DNA of 64,000 nucleotides from positions 186,001-250,000 of the forward strand of contig CAVVAY010000013.1 in assembly GCA_963746465.1 (NCBI GenBank). Reading direction: 5' to 3'. The notes below the pieces were generated by a model. It ran no database searches. It worked only from the letters and a program-made list of their open reading frames with translations, and had not been told where the DNA came from. Position numbers and translations under genes: made by a program. Within the stretch, counting starts at the first letter, position 1; each line of letters opens with the position of its first letter. The DNA is from CAVVAY01 sp963746465. GTDB lineage: Bacteria > Actinomycetota > Actinomycetes > JACCUZ01. This document shows positions 47,396 through 55,569 of this stretch, one piece after another.

Positions 47396-47606
47396 ATCTC
47401 TCCTGTCTCGGTCCGGGCCGGATCATGGAGACCGGGGGTCGGACCGTCGTTACTTCACGGGGGCACTCATCGGTGCAGGCTCATCGGGTGCTCATGGCGT
47501 CTCGACTCGCTTCCGGATAGGGACGGTCGTGCTCAGCAGGCCGCGGGCGTGCCAGATCCGCGCCGGACGGCGCAGGGGTGCTCGCGGTCCTGGGCAGTCT
47601 AACGCC
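47396..47606. other. 211-bp gap between ylxR and infB, longest gene-free stretch
   Basis: No open frame with protein-like composition, no clear hairpin terminator and no confident promoter were found. It may hold the infB leader or an internal promoter. Confidence 0.5.
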
Positions 47607-47858
47607 TCACGCTCCCGACAGCATCCCGCGCAGTGCGGCGGCATCCAGCGGGGGCGGCACGCGCAGAGCCCGCGGGAAGGCCTTCCGCCGCTCGGCCAGC
47701 TCCAGGCAGGCCAGGTCGCGGTGCAGGTGAGCCCCCCGGCCGGGCAGCCGGCGACCCGGGTCGGGCACCAGCGCGCCCTCGCGGGCGACCACCCGCAGCA
47801 GGTCGGCGGCGTCGGCGCGCTGCCGGCACCCGACGCAGGTGCGGACCGGCGCGCTCAG
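47607..47858 (-). CDS. ylxR: YlxR (DUF448) family RNA-binding protein
   Basis: About 83 residues. PVRTCVGCRQRADAADLLRVV with the CxxC hallmark, then a basic GRRLPGRGAHLH (family G-R-G-A-x-x-H motif) and a helical end RRKAFPRALRV. YlxR proteins sit between nusA and infB; in Bacillus the homologue affects transcription broadly and another binds RNase P. No ATG/GTG/TTG precedes the CxxC region in frame after the nusA stop; the best start is a CTG at 47858 in a CTGA overlap with nusA. Confidence 0.8.
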   Translation of the reverse strand: MSAPVRTCVGCRQRADAADLLRVVAREGALVPDPGRRLPGRGAHLHRDLACLELAERRKAFPRALRVPPPLDAAALRGMLSGA

Positions 47859-48871
47859 ACCGAGCTCTCGGCGTCGCCCACCGGGGCGGCGGCCGCCGGC
47901 GGCTCGCGGGTGACGTCCGGCCGGATGTCGATCCGCCAGCCGGTGAGCCGGGCCGCCAGCCGGGCGTTCTGGCCCTCCTTGCCGATCGCCAGCGAGAGCT
48001 GGTAGTCGGGCACCGTGATCCGGGCCGACCGGGCCGCCAGGTCGACGATCTCGACGTGCAGCACCTTGGCCGGCTGCAGCGCCTCGGCGAGGAACCGTGC
48101 CGGGTCCTCCGACCAGTCGACGATGTCGATCTTCTCGCCGTGCAGCTCGGCCATCACGGCCCGGGCCCGCGCGCCCATCGGCCCGATGCAGGATCCCTTG
48201 GCGTTCACCCCGGCCCGGTTGGACTTCACCGCGATCTTGGTGCGGTGCCCGGCCTCGCGGGCGACGGCCGCGATCTCGACGGTGCCGTCAGCGATCTCCG
48301 GCACCTCCAGCGCGAACAGCTTGCGGACCAGGTTGGGGTGGGTGCGGGACAGCATGATCGACGGCCCACGGGCGCCCTTGCGCACCTGGACGACGTAGCA
48401 GCGCAGCCGGCTGCCGTGCTCGTAGTTCTCCCCCGGCACCTGCTCGGGCGGCGGCAGCACGGCCTCGATCCGGCCGAGGTCGACGAACACGTTGCGCGGG
48501 TCCTTGCCCTGCTGGACCACGCCGCTGACGATGTCGCCCTCCTTGCCGGAGAACTCGCCGAAGGTCTGCTCGTCCTCGGCGTCGCGCAGCCGCTGCAGGA
48601 TGACCTGCTTGGCGGTGGTGGCGGCGATCCGGCCGAACCCGGTGGGGGTGTCGTCCCACTCGCGCAGCACGTTGCCGTCGTCGTCGGTCTCCGCCGCCCA
48701 GACGGTGACGTGGCCGTTCTTGCGGTCCAGCTCGACCCGCGCCCGGGGCTGGTGGCCCTCGGTGCGCTGGTAGGCGATGAGCAGGGCCGACTCGATGGCC
48801 TCGACGAGCATCGAGAAGGAGACCTCCTTCTCGCGCTCCAGCGCGCGCAGTGCGCCCATGTCGATGTCCAC
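47855..48871 (-). CDS. nusA: Transcription termination/antitermination protein NusA
   Basis: 338 residues: N-terminal RNA polymerase-binding domain (LREWDDTPTGFGRIAATTAKQVILQRLRDAE), S1 domain (GDIVSGVVQQGKDPRNVFVDLG), KH1 (SRTHPNLVRKLFALEVPEIADGTVEI, GVNAKGSCIGPMGARARAV) and KH2 (SLAIGKEGQNARLAARLTGWRIDI). Controls pausing, termination and antitermination. Lacks the C-terminal repeats of E. coli NusA, as usual in actinobacteria. GTG start; 3 bp after rimP. Confidence 0.96.
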   Translation of the reverse strand: MDIDMGALRALEREKEVSFSMLVEAIESALLIAYQRTEGHQPRARVELDRKNGHVTVWAAETDDDGNVLREWDDTPTGFGRIAATTAKQVILQRLRDAEDEQTFGEFSGKEGDIVSGVVQQGKDPRNVFVDLGRIEAVLPPPEQVPGENYEHGSRLRCYVVQVRKGARGPSIMLSRTHPNLVRKLFALEVPEIADGTVEIAAVAREAGHRTKIAVKSNRAGVNAKGSCIGPMGARARAVMAELHGEKIDIVDWSEDPARFLAEALQPAKVLHVEIVDLAARSARITVPDYQLSLAIGKEGQNARLAARLTGWRIDIRPDVTREPPAAAAPVGDAESSV

Positions 48872-48874
48872 AGC

Positions 48875-49369
48875 TCAGTCCTCCTCTGGTGTCTCGTCAG
48901 TGGTCCCCCGCGGACGGTTGAACTCGATCTCGACCCGGCCCGAGGAGATCCGGTCCCAGACCAGCCGGGTCAGGACGCCGTCGGACTCGACACCGATGCC
49001 GTCGTCGTCGACCTCCACCAGCCGGCCGGCCAGCGAGGTGCCCTCGACGGTGGCAACCTTCACCAGCCGGGTGAGGTTGCGCCGGAAGTGCCGGGGCTCG
49101 GTGAGCGGCCGGTCGACCCCGGGCGAGCTGACCTCCAGCACGTACGGCGAGCCGCCCATCGGGTCGCGCTCGTCCAGCACCGCGGAGACCGCGGTGCTGA
49201 CCGCCGCCACGGTGTCCAGCTCCAGCCCGCCGTCGCGGTCGACGACCACGCGCAGCAGGCGGCGCTTGCCCGCCGGCGTGATGACGACGTCCTCGAGGTC
49301 CAGGCCCTCGGCGGCCACCACGGGCTCGAGCAGCCTGACGAGCGAGTCACGGTCCGATGCCTTGCCCAT
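48875..49369 (-). CDS. rimP: Ribosome maturation factor RimP
   Basis: 164 residues: LEPVVAAEGLDLEDVVITPAGKRRLLRVVVDRDGG, VSTAVSAVLDERDP, YVLEVSSPGVDRPLTEPRHFRRN, then an Sm-like C-terminal domain. Needed for 30S maturation. Very good ribosome site GAGGAGGT before the ATG. First gene of the rimP-nusA-ylxR-infB run. Confidence 0.95.
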   Translation of the reverse strand: MGKASDRDSLVRLLEPVVAAEGLDLEDVVITPAGKRRLLRVVVDRDGGLELDTVAAVSTAVSAVLDERDPMGGSPYVLEVSSPGVDRPLTEPRHFRRNLTRLVKVATVEGTSLAGRLVEVDDDGIGVESDGVLTRLVWDRISSGRVEIEFNRPRGTTDETPEED

Positions 49370-49472
49370 GCGGACCTCCTCGCTCTGCTGTTGTCGTCCG
49401 GCGCGCTCCGGCGCCGCCGGCCCCGCGTCCTGCTCCGAGGGTAGCGGGTGCGGCGCATGCGATCATGCCGCC

Positions 49473-49958
49473 GTGCAGGACCGCCTCCCACGCCGCGCGG
49501 TGCTGGCGACCGGCACGCTGCTCACCCTGTCCGCCTGCCTGCCCGACGGTCCGGAACCCGAGCGCCCCGACCCGGACCTCCTGCTGCGGCGTCACGTCGC
49601 TGCCGAGGTGAGCGACCTGGTCGCCGCCTACGCCGCTGTCGTGACGGCCTTCCCCCAGGCCCCGCAGGTCGGCACGCTGCGCGCCCTCGCCGCGGAGCAC
49701 GAGGCGCACGTGGCGGCGCTGACCGGCCCACCGCCCAGCCAGGCGTCGGCGTCACCGTCGGCGACCCCGGCTCCCCCGACCGTGCCGTCGACGGTGCCGG
49801 CCGCACTCCGTTGGCTGACCGGCCTCGAGCGGGCTGCCGCCACCCGACGGAGCCGGCAGTCGCTGCGCGCCGGCGCCGACCTGGCGCGGCTGCTGGCGGC
49901 CGTCGGCGCCTGCGAGACCACCCACGCCGTCCTGCTCGCGGGCGAGGCCGGCGGATGA
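49473..49958 (+). CDS. Lipoprotein, probably ferritin-like
   Basis: 161 residues. Twin-Arg-like RR start and a lipobox LSAC with Cys22, so probably lipid-anchored outside the membrane. The mature part is helical (AAEVSDLVAAYAAVVTAFP, LAAEHEAHVAALTG), with a Pro/Ser/Ala linker in the middle and a last helix pair. Paired with the DUF4439 gene; the pair beside rimP/proS is common in actinobacteria. Function unknown. GTG start at 49473. Confidence 0.75.
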   Translation: MQDRLPRRAVLATGTLLTLSACLPDGPEPERPDPDLLLRRHVAAEVSDLVAAYAAVVTAFPQAPQVGTLRALAAEHEAHVAALTGPPPSQASASPSATPAPPTVPSTVPAALRWLTGLERAAATRRSRQSLRAGADLARLLAAVGACETTHAVLLAGEAGG

Positions 49959-50377
49959 CCCGGCAGGCGGACGTGACGGTGCTGCAGCGGGTGCTGGCCG
50001 CCCAGCACGCCGTCGTCTACGGGTACGGCGTGGCCGGCGCCCGGCTGCGCGGTGCCGCGCGGCGCCGGGCCGAGCGCGGGTGGACGACGCACCGGGCCGG
50101 CCGGGACGCCCTCGAGGCACAGCTGAGCGACCTGGGGGCTGATCCCGAGCCGCCCGCCCCGGCGTACGCGCTGCCGTCGCCAGTGGTCACCCCCGAGGAC
50201 GCCGGCACCCTGCTCACCCTCCTCGAGGAGCGGCTGGCCGCGGTCTGGGCCGACGCCGTCGCCGACCTGTCCGGGAAGCTGCGAGGGCAAGCAGTGGACG
50301 GGCTGACCGAGGCCGCGGTCGCCGCCGCGAGGTGGCGTGGCGGCAGCGTGCCGTTCCCCGGACTGCCCGAGCGGTAG
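49955..50377 (+). CDS. DUF4439 ferritin-like domain protein
   Basis: 140 residues: LQRVLAAQHAVVYGYGVAGARL (helix 1, with the family His), HRAGRDALEAQLSDLGADPEPPAPAYALP, and a long last helix LTLLEERLAAVWADAVADL. This four-helix fold is ferritin-like, but iron-binding residues are not all evident. Start ATG overlaps the lipoprotein stop (ATGA), suggesting that the two work together. Confidence 0.8.
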   Translation: MTRQADVTVLQRVLAAQHAVVYGYGVAGARLRGAARRRAERGWTTHRAGRDALEAQLSDLGADPEPPAPAYALPSPVVTPEDAGTLLTLLEERLAAVWADAVADLSGKLRGQAVDGLTEAAVAAARWRGGSVPFPGLPER

Positions 50378-50380
50378 CCG

Positions 50381-51265
50381 TCAGGGCGCGGTCGCGACCG
50401 CCACCGGGGCGAGGTCCGGCCACCAGGGCGACTCGACCACGCAGCGCGCGAACAACCACAGCCGCAGCCGCTCGGCATTCACCTCGCACAGGTCCGCCAT
50501 CCGCGCCGTGAGGGCGTGCGGGTCGGCGGTCAGCCGGCCCGGGCAGTTGAGCATGTGCTGGAGCGGGTCGTACGCCGGGTCGCCGACGTACGGCTTGGGG
50601 TCGATCACCAGCCACGGCTCACGCTCGGCTGAGAGCACGTTGCCGCCGTGCAGGTCGGTGAGCAGCAGCACCTCGGCCTCAGCCGTCCCCGGCAACGACC
50701 GCCAGAGCTCCAGCCCGGCCCGGGCCAGACCCGGGTCGAGGGTCTGCCGGCGGTCCTCCTCGTGCTCCTGCGCCCAGGCCGCGCACATCTCGCCGAGCGG
50801 GCGGAAGGGCAGCACCGCCGGCGGCTCGAGCCACAGCCGCCGCAGCAGCCCGGCGACGACCCGGTCCTGCTCGTCCTCGGGCAGCGTGCGCCCGAGCTCG
50901 GCGCCCGGGCGGGCGCGCTCGAGCAGCAGCGCCGTCGTGTCGCCGTCGACGAGATCGGCGTGCAGCAACACTGTTCCGCGCCCGCTCCACACCCGCAGTC
51001 CGGCCGCCTCGTCGCGGCCCTCGTCGTGCGTCCAGCCGACCTTCAGCACCAGGTCGCGGCCACCGGCGTCGCTGGCCGGCGCCGTCCACGAGCACTCGCC
51101 GCCCGGCTGGAACGGCGGACCCAGGGTCAGATCCCAGCGTGCCGCCAGCCCCGCGACGATCTGTGGCAGCCGCCCGATCCAGCCACGCCGCCGGTCGTGC
51201 AGGTCCTGCGCCGCCGCCTCGACCAGGTGGGACGACAGCTCGAGGTCCCCGGTCACGCACCTCAT
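50381..51265 (-). CDS. Aminoglycoside/hydroxyurea-type small-molecule kinase (APH family)
   Basis: 294 residues of the APH(6)/hydroxyurea resistance kinase family: DLVLKVGWTHDEGRDEAAGLRVW (ATP-site lysine), TALLLERARPGAELGRTL, catalytic LLLTDLHGGNVLSAEREPWLVIDPKPYVGDPAYDPLQHML (brenner-type HxxN and DPK motifs, given in pieces). Such kinases phosphorylate streptomycin or hydroxyurea; chromosomal homologues often have other substrates, so resistance is not implied. ATG at 51265; GTG four codons later is an alternative. Confidence 0.85.
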   Translation of the reverse strand: MRCVTGDLELSSHLVEAAAQDLHDRRRGWIGRLPQIVAGLAARWDLTLGPPFQPGGECSWTAPASDAGGRDLVLKVGWTHDEGRDEAAGLRVWSGRGTVLLHADLVDGDTTALLLERARPGAELGRTLPEDEQDRVVAGLLRRLWLEPPAVLPFRPLGEMCAAWAQEHEEDRRQTLDPGLARAGLELWRSLPGTAEAEVLLLTDLHGGNVLSAEREPWLVIDPKPYVGDPAYDPLQHMLNCPGRLTADPHALTARMADLCEVNAERLRLWLFARCVVESPWWPDLAPVAVATAP

Positions 51266-51354
51266 CCTGCCGCGCGGTTCAAGGTCGAGAGCGTTCCGGC
51301 CGAATCAGTGCGGAGCCGCTCTCACCACGCGGCACGAGGTCACGGGGGCCCACG

Positions 51355-51906
51355 ATGGACGTCACTCTTCCTGCGCCGTGGCTGGCCGGCGGCCAGCTGC
51401 CCATGGTCTGCGCGCGGCACGGCGGCCCGTCGAGCCACCGGGCAAAGCGCTCCATCCACACCAAGACGCCGAGCTGGGTCTTCCTGATCATGCTTTGCTC
51501 GCTGCTCATCGGGGCGATCGTCGCGCTGTCGATCCGGAAGACCGTGAAGGGTCAGCTGTCCGCCTGCTCGCGGTGCACGACCGACCGACGACGCTTCCGC
51601 GCTGCGGTGGTCGCGGCCTGGGTGCTGTCCGCCGTCCTGCTCGGAGTCGTGGGTTCGTCGCCATCGGACTTCTGGGTGGTCCTGTGGACGCTGTTCGCCA
51701 TCGGTGCGCTGACTTTCACGTTCTGCGGAGACCTGTTCCGGGTGCGCGGTCACCTTCGGCCCGACCTGGTCTGGGTGGACCTCAAAGGCGTGCACGAGGA
51801 CTTCGCCCGACCGGTGATGGAGGCGCTGCGCCCGCCGGTCCCAGCCGGCGCCGCACCGGTGCTGGGAGCCAGCACCGGCGCGGTCAACGTGCTGCCAGGG
51901 GGCTGA
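51355..51906 (+). CDS. Hypothetical membrane protein, 183 aa
   Basis: Three membrane helices (residues about 43-60, 81-100, 106-125). A cytoplasmic-looking N-terminus carries PMVCARHGGPSSH and a CSRCTTDRR pair follows helix 1, possibly a metal site made of CARH and CxxC. The C-terminus is soluble, with WVDLKGVHEDFARPVMEAL. Not a family I can name. Ends 2 bp from the converging secreted-protein gene. Confidence 0.65.
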   Translation: MDVTLPAPWLAGGQLPMVCARHGGPSSHRAKRSIHTKTPSWVFLIMLCSLLIGAIVALSIRKTVKGQLSACSRCTTDRRRFRAAVVAAWVLSAVLLGVVGSSPSDFWVVLWTLFAIGALTFTFCGDLFRVRGHLRPDLVWVDLKGVHEDFARPVMEALRPPVPAGAAPVLGASTGAVNVLPGG

Positions 51907-51908
51907 TT

Positions 51909-53933
51909 TCAGCGCCGGACGACGGTGAAGCCTCCCGCCACCACGCTGACCGGGACCTCGCCGGACGCCTTGCTGGTCGACGCACGCACCAGGCGGCCGC
52001 GACCGTCGTAGACCTCGATCCGGGCCGGACCACTGCCCGGCACCGCGACCTTGGCCCGCTGGTCGGTGGTGGCAGCGCTGCGCAGCAAAGCGGTCCCGTG
52101 GCCGTCACCGCCGAGCACCAGCCGGGAGACCAGGGGCTCGACCATCAGCGCGTCCAGCCGAGCCTCGTCGCCGCCGGTGGCGGTGGTCGTGGCCGTCACC
52201 ACCTGCTGGCCGGGGGGCAGCGTCACCGGCAGGGTCACCGGCAGCAGAGCGCCCGGGGCCGGTGAGTCGCCCTGCGGACCGATGTCGCCCGAGCGGACCG
52301 TGCCGAGCACGGTGTCCCCCGCCCGGAAGGTGGTGACTGCGGTGCTGCCGGGCTGCAGGTCCACGACGGCGATGACCAGCCGCTTCTCACCCTTGCCGAC
52401 CGTCACCCGGGCGGAGCCGCCCGCCGGCAGCGCGACGTAGCGGCCGCCCTCGTACTGCGACTCCCCTGTCCAGGCGCTCGCCGGCGTGACCACGTGCGCG
52501 CCACCGGCCAGCGCCGCGCCCTCGACCGGGACCTCCCGGGTGCCCACCCGTTCCCGCACGCCGGCGGTCCGGGCGAGCTCGGCGACGTCCGGGTTCGCGT
52601 CCAGGGCGAGCATCGAGAGCAGCCCGTGGATGGTCGACTCGGCCCCCGCGTTGTGGTTCACGGAGCCGTCCGCCTGGATGCCGTCCACGGAACGGCCGGT
52701 CGTCGGGTCGTAGGCAGGCTGACCTGACGCGTTGGCGCCGAAGTACCAGGCCGCCATCACCCCCGCCAGTCGACGAAGCCCGGTCGAGCCGGTGACCTCG
52801 GCGGTGGCGAGCAGCGACTGCAGCCGCGAGTCGACGCCGTAGGTGATCTGCGAGCGGTCCACCCGCGTCGGCAGCCGTCCGTTGTCCGGGCCGCCGGAGG
52901 TCAGCATCCACGGGTCGAAGACCGCGGAGTCCCGGGTGGCGACCGCGGCCAGCGACGCGTCGCCCAGCGCCACCGAGGCGCGAGCGAGCGCCGCGGGCAT
53001 CTGCGAGCCCCAGCCGTGCCAGATGGAGCGCGACAGCACCCACGGCCGGACGGCACCGAACGGCCAGCTGCGCGCGTCGCCGCCGCCGAGGGCAGCGATG
53101 CCGCTCGCCAGCTTGACCAGCGCGTCCCGGGCCGCGGGAGTCGCCGACCCGGTCCGGACGTAGGCCGAGAGGCCGAGCACCGCCTCTGCGCTGGCGTCGC
53201 CGCCGTCGGCGATCAGCCAGGCGGGAGACTGCTCGCCGTCGATGTTCCTGAACTGGCCGTAGCGTGCCAGCGGCTGTCGCTGCACTGCGCCGACACTGAG
53301 GTCCAGCCGGTCCTTGAGGAAGCCGGCGAACGCGGGGTCCGAGCCACGGAAGGCCGCGTAGCCCTCGCCGAGCGCCCAGACCGTGCGGGCCAGCCAGTAG
53401 GACTCGGCGCTGTCCGACGGATCGGGCTCCTCGTGAACCACCGGGCTCGGGTTCAGGGTGCCGTCGGTCTGCATCCAGAGCACGACGTTGCCGGCGTTGG
53501 GGCCGGACGAGGTCTGGAAGTAGGCCACCGCGCGCAGCAGGTCGAAGGCCTTCTGCCGACTGGTCGCGTCGCCGGTCTGCTGCCAGTGCCGCAGGTACAC
53601 GACCGCGGCCCGGGTGACGTCGTCGGCGTTGAAGGCGCCCTGCCCCCAGTTGCCGTCGCCGTCGTCGTCACCGCCGCCACCGATCCGGTCGTAGTGCCCG
53701 TCGGCGCGCCGGTCGGCGTAGGTCCAGAGGACCCCCAGCGGCCGGTCCGGCTGGTAGGTCGTGTGGTTCGCCTGGGCCGGCGGGCTCACGGTGGTGCCGA
53801 GGAAGTCCAGGTGGGCGAAGTTGGTCAGAGGTACGGCGGCGGACGCCGGCGACGTCGCCTGCCCCATCACCAGCACGGAGCAGACCAGGGCGAGCACGAG
53901 AGCGCCGATGGTGCGGCGCGGCGCGCGGGTCAC
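51909..53933 (-). CDS. Secreted protein, probable six-hairpin (alpha/alpha) glycosidase-like fold
   Basis: 674 residues. Signal peptide with cleavage near residue 32 (ASA-AVPL). Residues 35-430 are helix-rich with repeated aromatic/Gly patterns (VLWTYADRR, DDVTRAAVVYLRHWQQTGD, SYWLARTVWALGEGYAAF, SIWHGWGSQMPAALARA, HNAGAESTIHGLLSMLAL), the look of an alpha/alpha-barrel carbohydrate enzyme. Residues about 470-590 are a beta-sandwich, CBM-like module and the C-terminus a short beta domain. No catalytic motif I can name. Last gene of the glycan operon; GTG start overlaps the cupin stop. It likely acts on the polymer outside the cell. Confidence 0.7.
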   Translation of the reverse strand: MTRAPRRTIGALVLALVCSVLVMGQATSPASAAVPLTNFAHLDFLGTTVSPPAQANHTTYQPDRPLGVLWTYADRRADGHYDRIGGGGDDDGDGNWGQGAFNADDVTRAAVVYLRHWQQTGDATSRQKAFDLLRAVAYFQTSSGPNAGNVVLWMQTDGTLNPSPVVHEEPDPSDSAESYWLARTVWALGEGYAAFRGSDPAFAGFLKDRLDLSVGAVQRQPLARYGQFRNIDGEQSPAWLIADGGDASAEAVLGLSAYVRTGSATPAARDALVKLASGIAALGGGDARSWPFGAVRPWVLSRSIWHGWGSQMPAALARASVALGDASLAAVATRDSAVFDPWMLTSGGPDNGRLPTRVDRSQITYGVDSRLQSLLATAEVTGSTGLRRLAGVMAAWYFGANASGQPAYDPTTGRSVDGIQADGSVNHNAGAESTIHGLLSMLALDANPDVAELARTAGVRERVGTREVPVEGAALAGGAHVVTPASAWTGESQYEGGRYVALPAGGSARVTVGKGEKRLVIAVVDLQPGSTAVTTFRAGDTVLGTVRSGDIGPQGDSPAPGALLPVTLPVTLPPGQQVVTATTTATGGDEARLDALMVEPLVSRLVLGGDGHGTALLRSAATTDQRAKVAVPGSGPARIEVYDGRGRLVRASTSKASGEVPVSVVAGGFTVVRR

Positions 53934-54352
53934 GGCGCGCTCGTCCCGTTGCGGCCGTACCGGTCCTCGAGCCGGACGACGTCCTCACGCCAGCCCGGGG
54001 CGGCGGTGGATGCTTCGACGAACATCGAGTCCTCCAGTGCTCGAAGCCGGTGCAGCAGACCAGGCGGCACGTGCACCGACGTACCGACCGGCAACGGCAC
54101 GGCGGTCAGGGCGTCGGCCGCGGTGCCGAGGTCGAGCTCGGCCCGGCCGGAGACCAGCGCGATCGTCTCGTCCTTGTCCTCGTGGTACTGCAGCGACAGC
54201 GACTCTCCCGCTCGCACGGTCAACAGCTTGCCGACGTAGCCTCCCTCGACCACGGCAAAGATGTCCTCGTGGCCCCAGGGCTTGTCGACCCGCTGGACGG
54301 GTCGCGGTGCCGGGCTCTCGGTGGTCGCGGTGTGCTGACTGGTCTCGGTCAT
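53930..54352 (-). CDS. Cupin, phosphomannose isomerase type II-like
   Basis: 140 residues, single cupin domain: VDKPWGHEDIFAVVEGGYVGKLLTVRAGESLSLQYHEDKDETIALVSGRAELDLG (in pieces) and VHVPPGLLHRLRALED. The KPWG start and QYHxxKDE metal motif are those of the isomerase domain of mannose-1-phosphate guanylyltransferase/PMI. Could isomerise a sugar phosphate, mannose-6-phosphate being the natural guess. Coupled by ATGA to the upstream oxidoreductase gene. Confidence 0.8.
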   Translation of the reverse strand: MTETSQHTATTESPAPRPVQRVDKPWGHEDIFAVVEGGYVGKLLTVRAGESLSLQYHEDKDETIALVSGRAELDLGTAADALTAVPLPVGTSVHVPPGLLHRLRALEDSMFVEASTAAPGWREDVVRLEDRYGRNGTSAP

Positions 54353-55569
54353 GCGGTCCTCATGTCGTCTCGTCGGTCGATGGTCGAAGTCGTCAGCTCG
54401 GGGTGGACGTGCCGTCCCTCGGCGGCGGACCGGCGCGCCGCGTCCGCGACGGCGACGGCGGCGAGTGCGTGGGCGGCGCCGGAGCGCGGGGGCGGTCCAC
54501 CGGCCGCGGCGCTGAGCAGGTCCGCGGCCGCGGCCCGGACGCTCTCGGCGTACACCCGCTGCTTCGCGCCGTCGTCACCCAGCACCAGCTCGAGCACGAC
54601 GCGGTGCGGCAGGTCGAGGTCGCGGCCCCGCCCGCAGGCCGACCGCGGCCCGGCATCGCGATGCACCACCGCGGTCACACCGCTCCCCGGGCCGAGCCGG
54701 TGCCCGGGGACGTGCAGCAGCCCATCTGCTCGGGCCGGCAGGCCGTACGCCGTCTCGGCACCGGCGTCGTCGGTCCACGCCTCCACCCGGGCCCGCAGCG
54801 GGATCCAGCCCTCGACCCGGACCTCGGCGGCGCCGTGGTCGAGGCGCAGGTGCTGACGTTCGCACCGGGTGGCGTGGGTGAAGCCGTGGGTGTGGGTCGC
54901 GAGTGCGCCACCTGCGTGCCGGGCGGTGGCGCTGACCAGGTCGGTGGTGCCGTCGGCGCGCTGCGTGGCGACGGCCGAGACGACATCCGGCGCGCTGCCG
55001 AGCAGCAGGTGCGCAGCGTCGAAGAAGTGGACGCCGTGCTCGACGAAGATGCCGCCGCTCACGGCCTCGTCCCAGAACCAGTGACCGGCCGGCAGGTTCT
55101 CGTCGCTGGCGTCGTTCTGGAAGCTGAAGACCTGCACCGGCCCGAGCAGCTCGTCCTGCAGCCGGACCAGCGCCTGCAGCAGCGGGTTGTAGCGCAGCAC
55201 GTGGTCGACGACGAGCACCTGCCCGGACGCCTCCGCGGCCGCCGCCACGATCCGTGCGGTCGCGAGATCGGTGGCCAGCGGCTTCTCGCACAGGACGTGC
55301 CGGCCGGCGTCCAGCGCCGCAAGGGTGATCTCGGCGTGCCGGGCCGGCGGTGCCACCACCGCCACCACGTCGACCCGGTCGTCAGTGAGCAGGGCACGCC
55401 AGTCGCTGCTCGCCGTCGCGCCGTGCTGGGAGGCGAGGGTCTCCGCCCGGTCCCGGTCCGGGTCGGCCACCGCGCGCACCTCGAGGCCGGGGAGGTCGGC
55501 CACGGCGTCGGCCAGGAAGCCGGCGAACCGACCGGCTCCTGCAAGGCCGAGGCCGAGGGTGCGCGTCAC
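54349..55569 (-). CDS. Gfo/Idh/MocA family oxidoreductase
   Basis: 406 residues. Rossmann domain GLGLAGAGRFAGFLADAVADL, VRAVADPDRDRAE, VVAPPARHAEITLAALDAGRHVLCEKPLA with the catalytic Lys of the EKP motif, then the C-terminal domain with GGIFVEHGVHFFDAAHLLLG. NAD(P)-dependent sugar or sugar-acid dehydrogenase; substrate unknown. GTG at 55569 overlaps the GH130 stop. Confidence 0.9.
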   Translation of the reverse strand: MTRTLGLGLAGAGRFAGFLADAVADLPGLEVRAVADPDRDRAETLASQHGATASSDWRALLTDDRVDVVAVVAPPARHAEITLAALDAGRHVLCEKPLATDLATARIVAAAAEASGQVLVVDHVLRYNPLLQALVRLQDELLGPVQVFSFQNDASDENLPAGHWFWDEAVSGGIFVEHGVHFFDAAHLLLGSAPDVVSAVATQRADGTTDLVSATARHAGGALATHTHGFTHATRCERQHLRLDHGAAEVRVEGWIPLRARVEAWTDDAGAETAYGLPARADGLLHVPGHRLGPGSGVTAVVHRDAGPRSACGRGRDLDLPHRVVLELVLGDDGAKQRVYAESVRAAAADLLSAAAGGPPPRSGAAHALAAVAVADAARRSAAEGRHVHPELTTSTIDRRDDMRTA

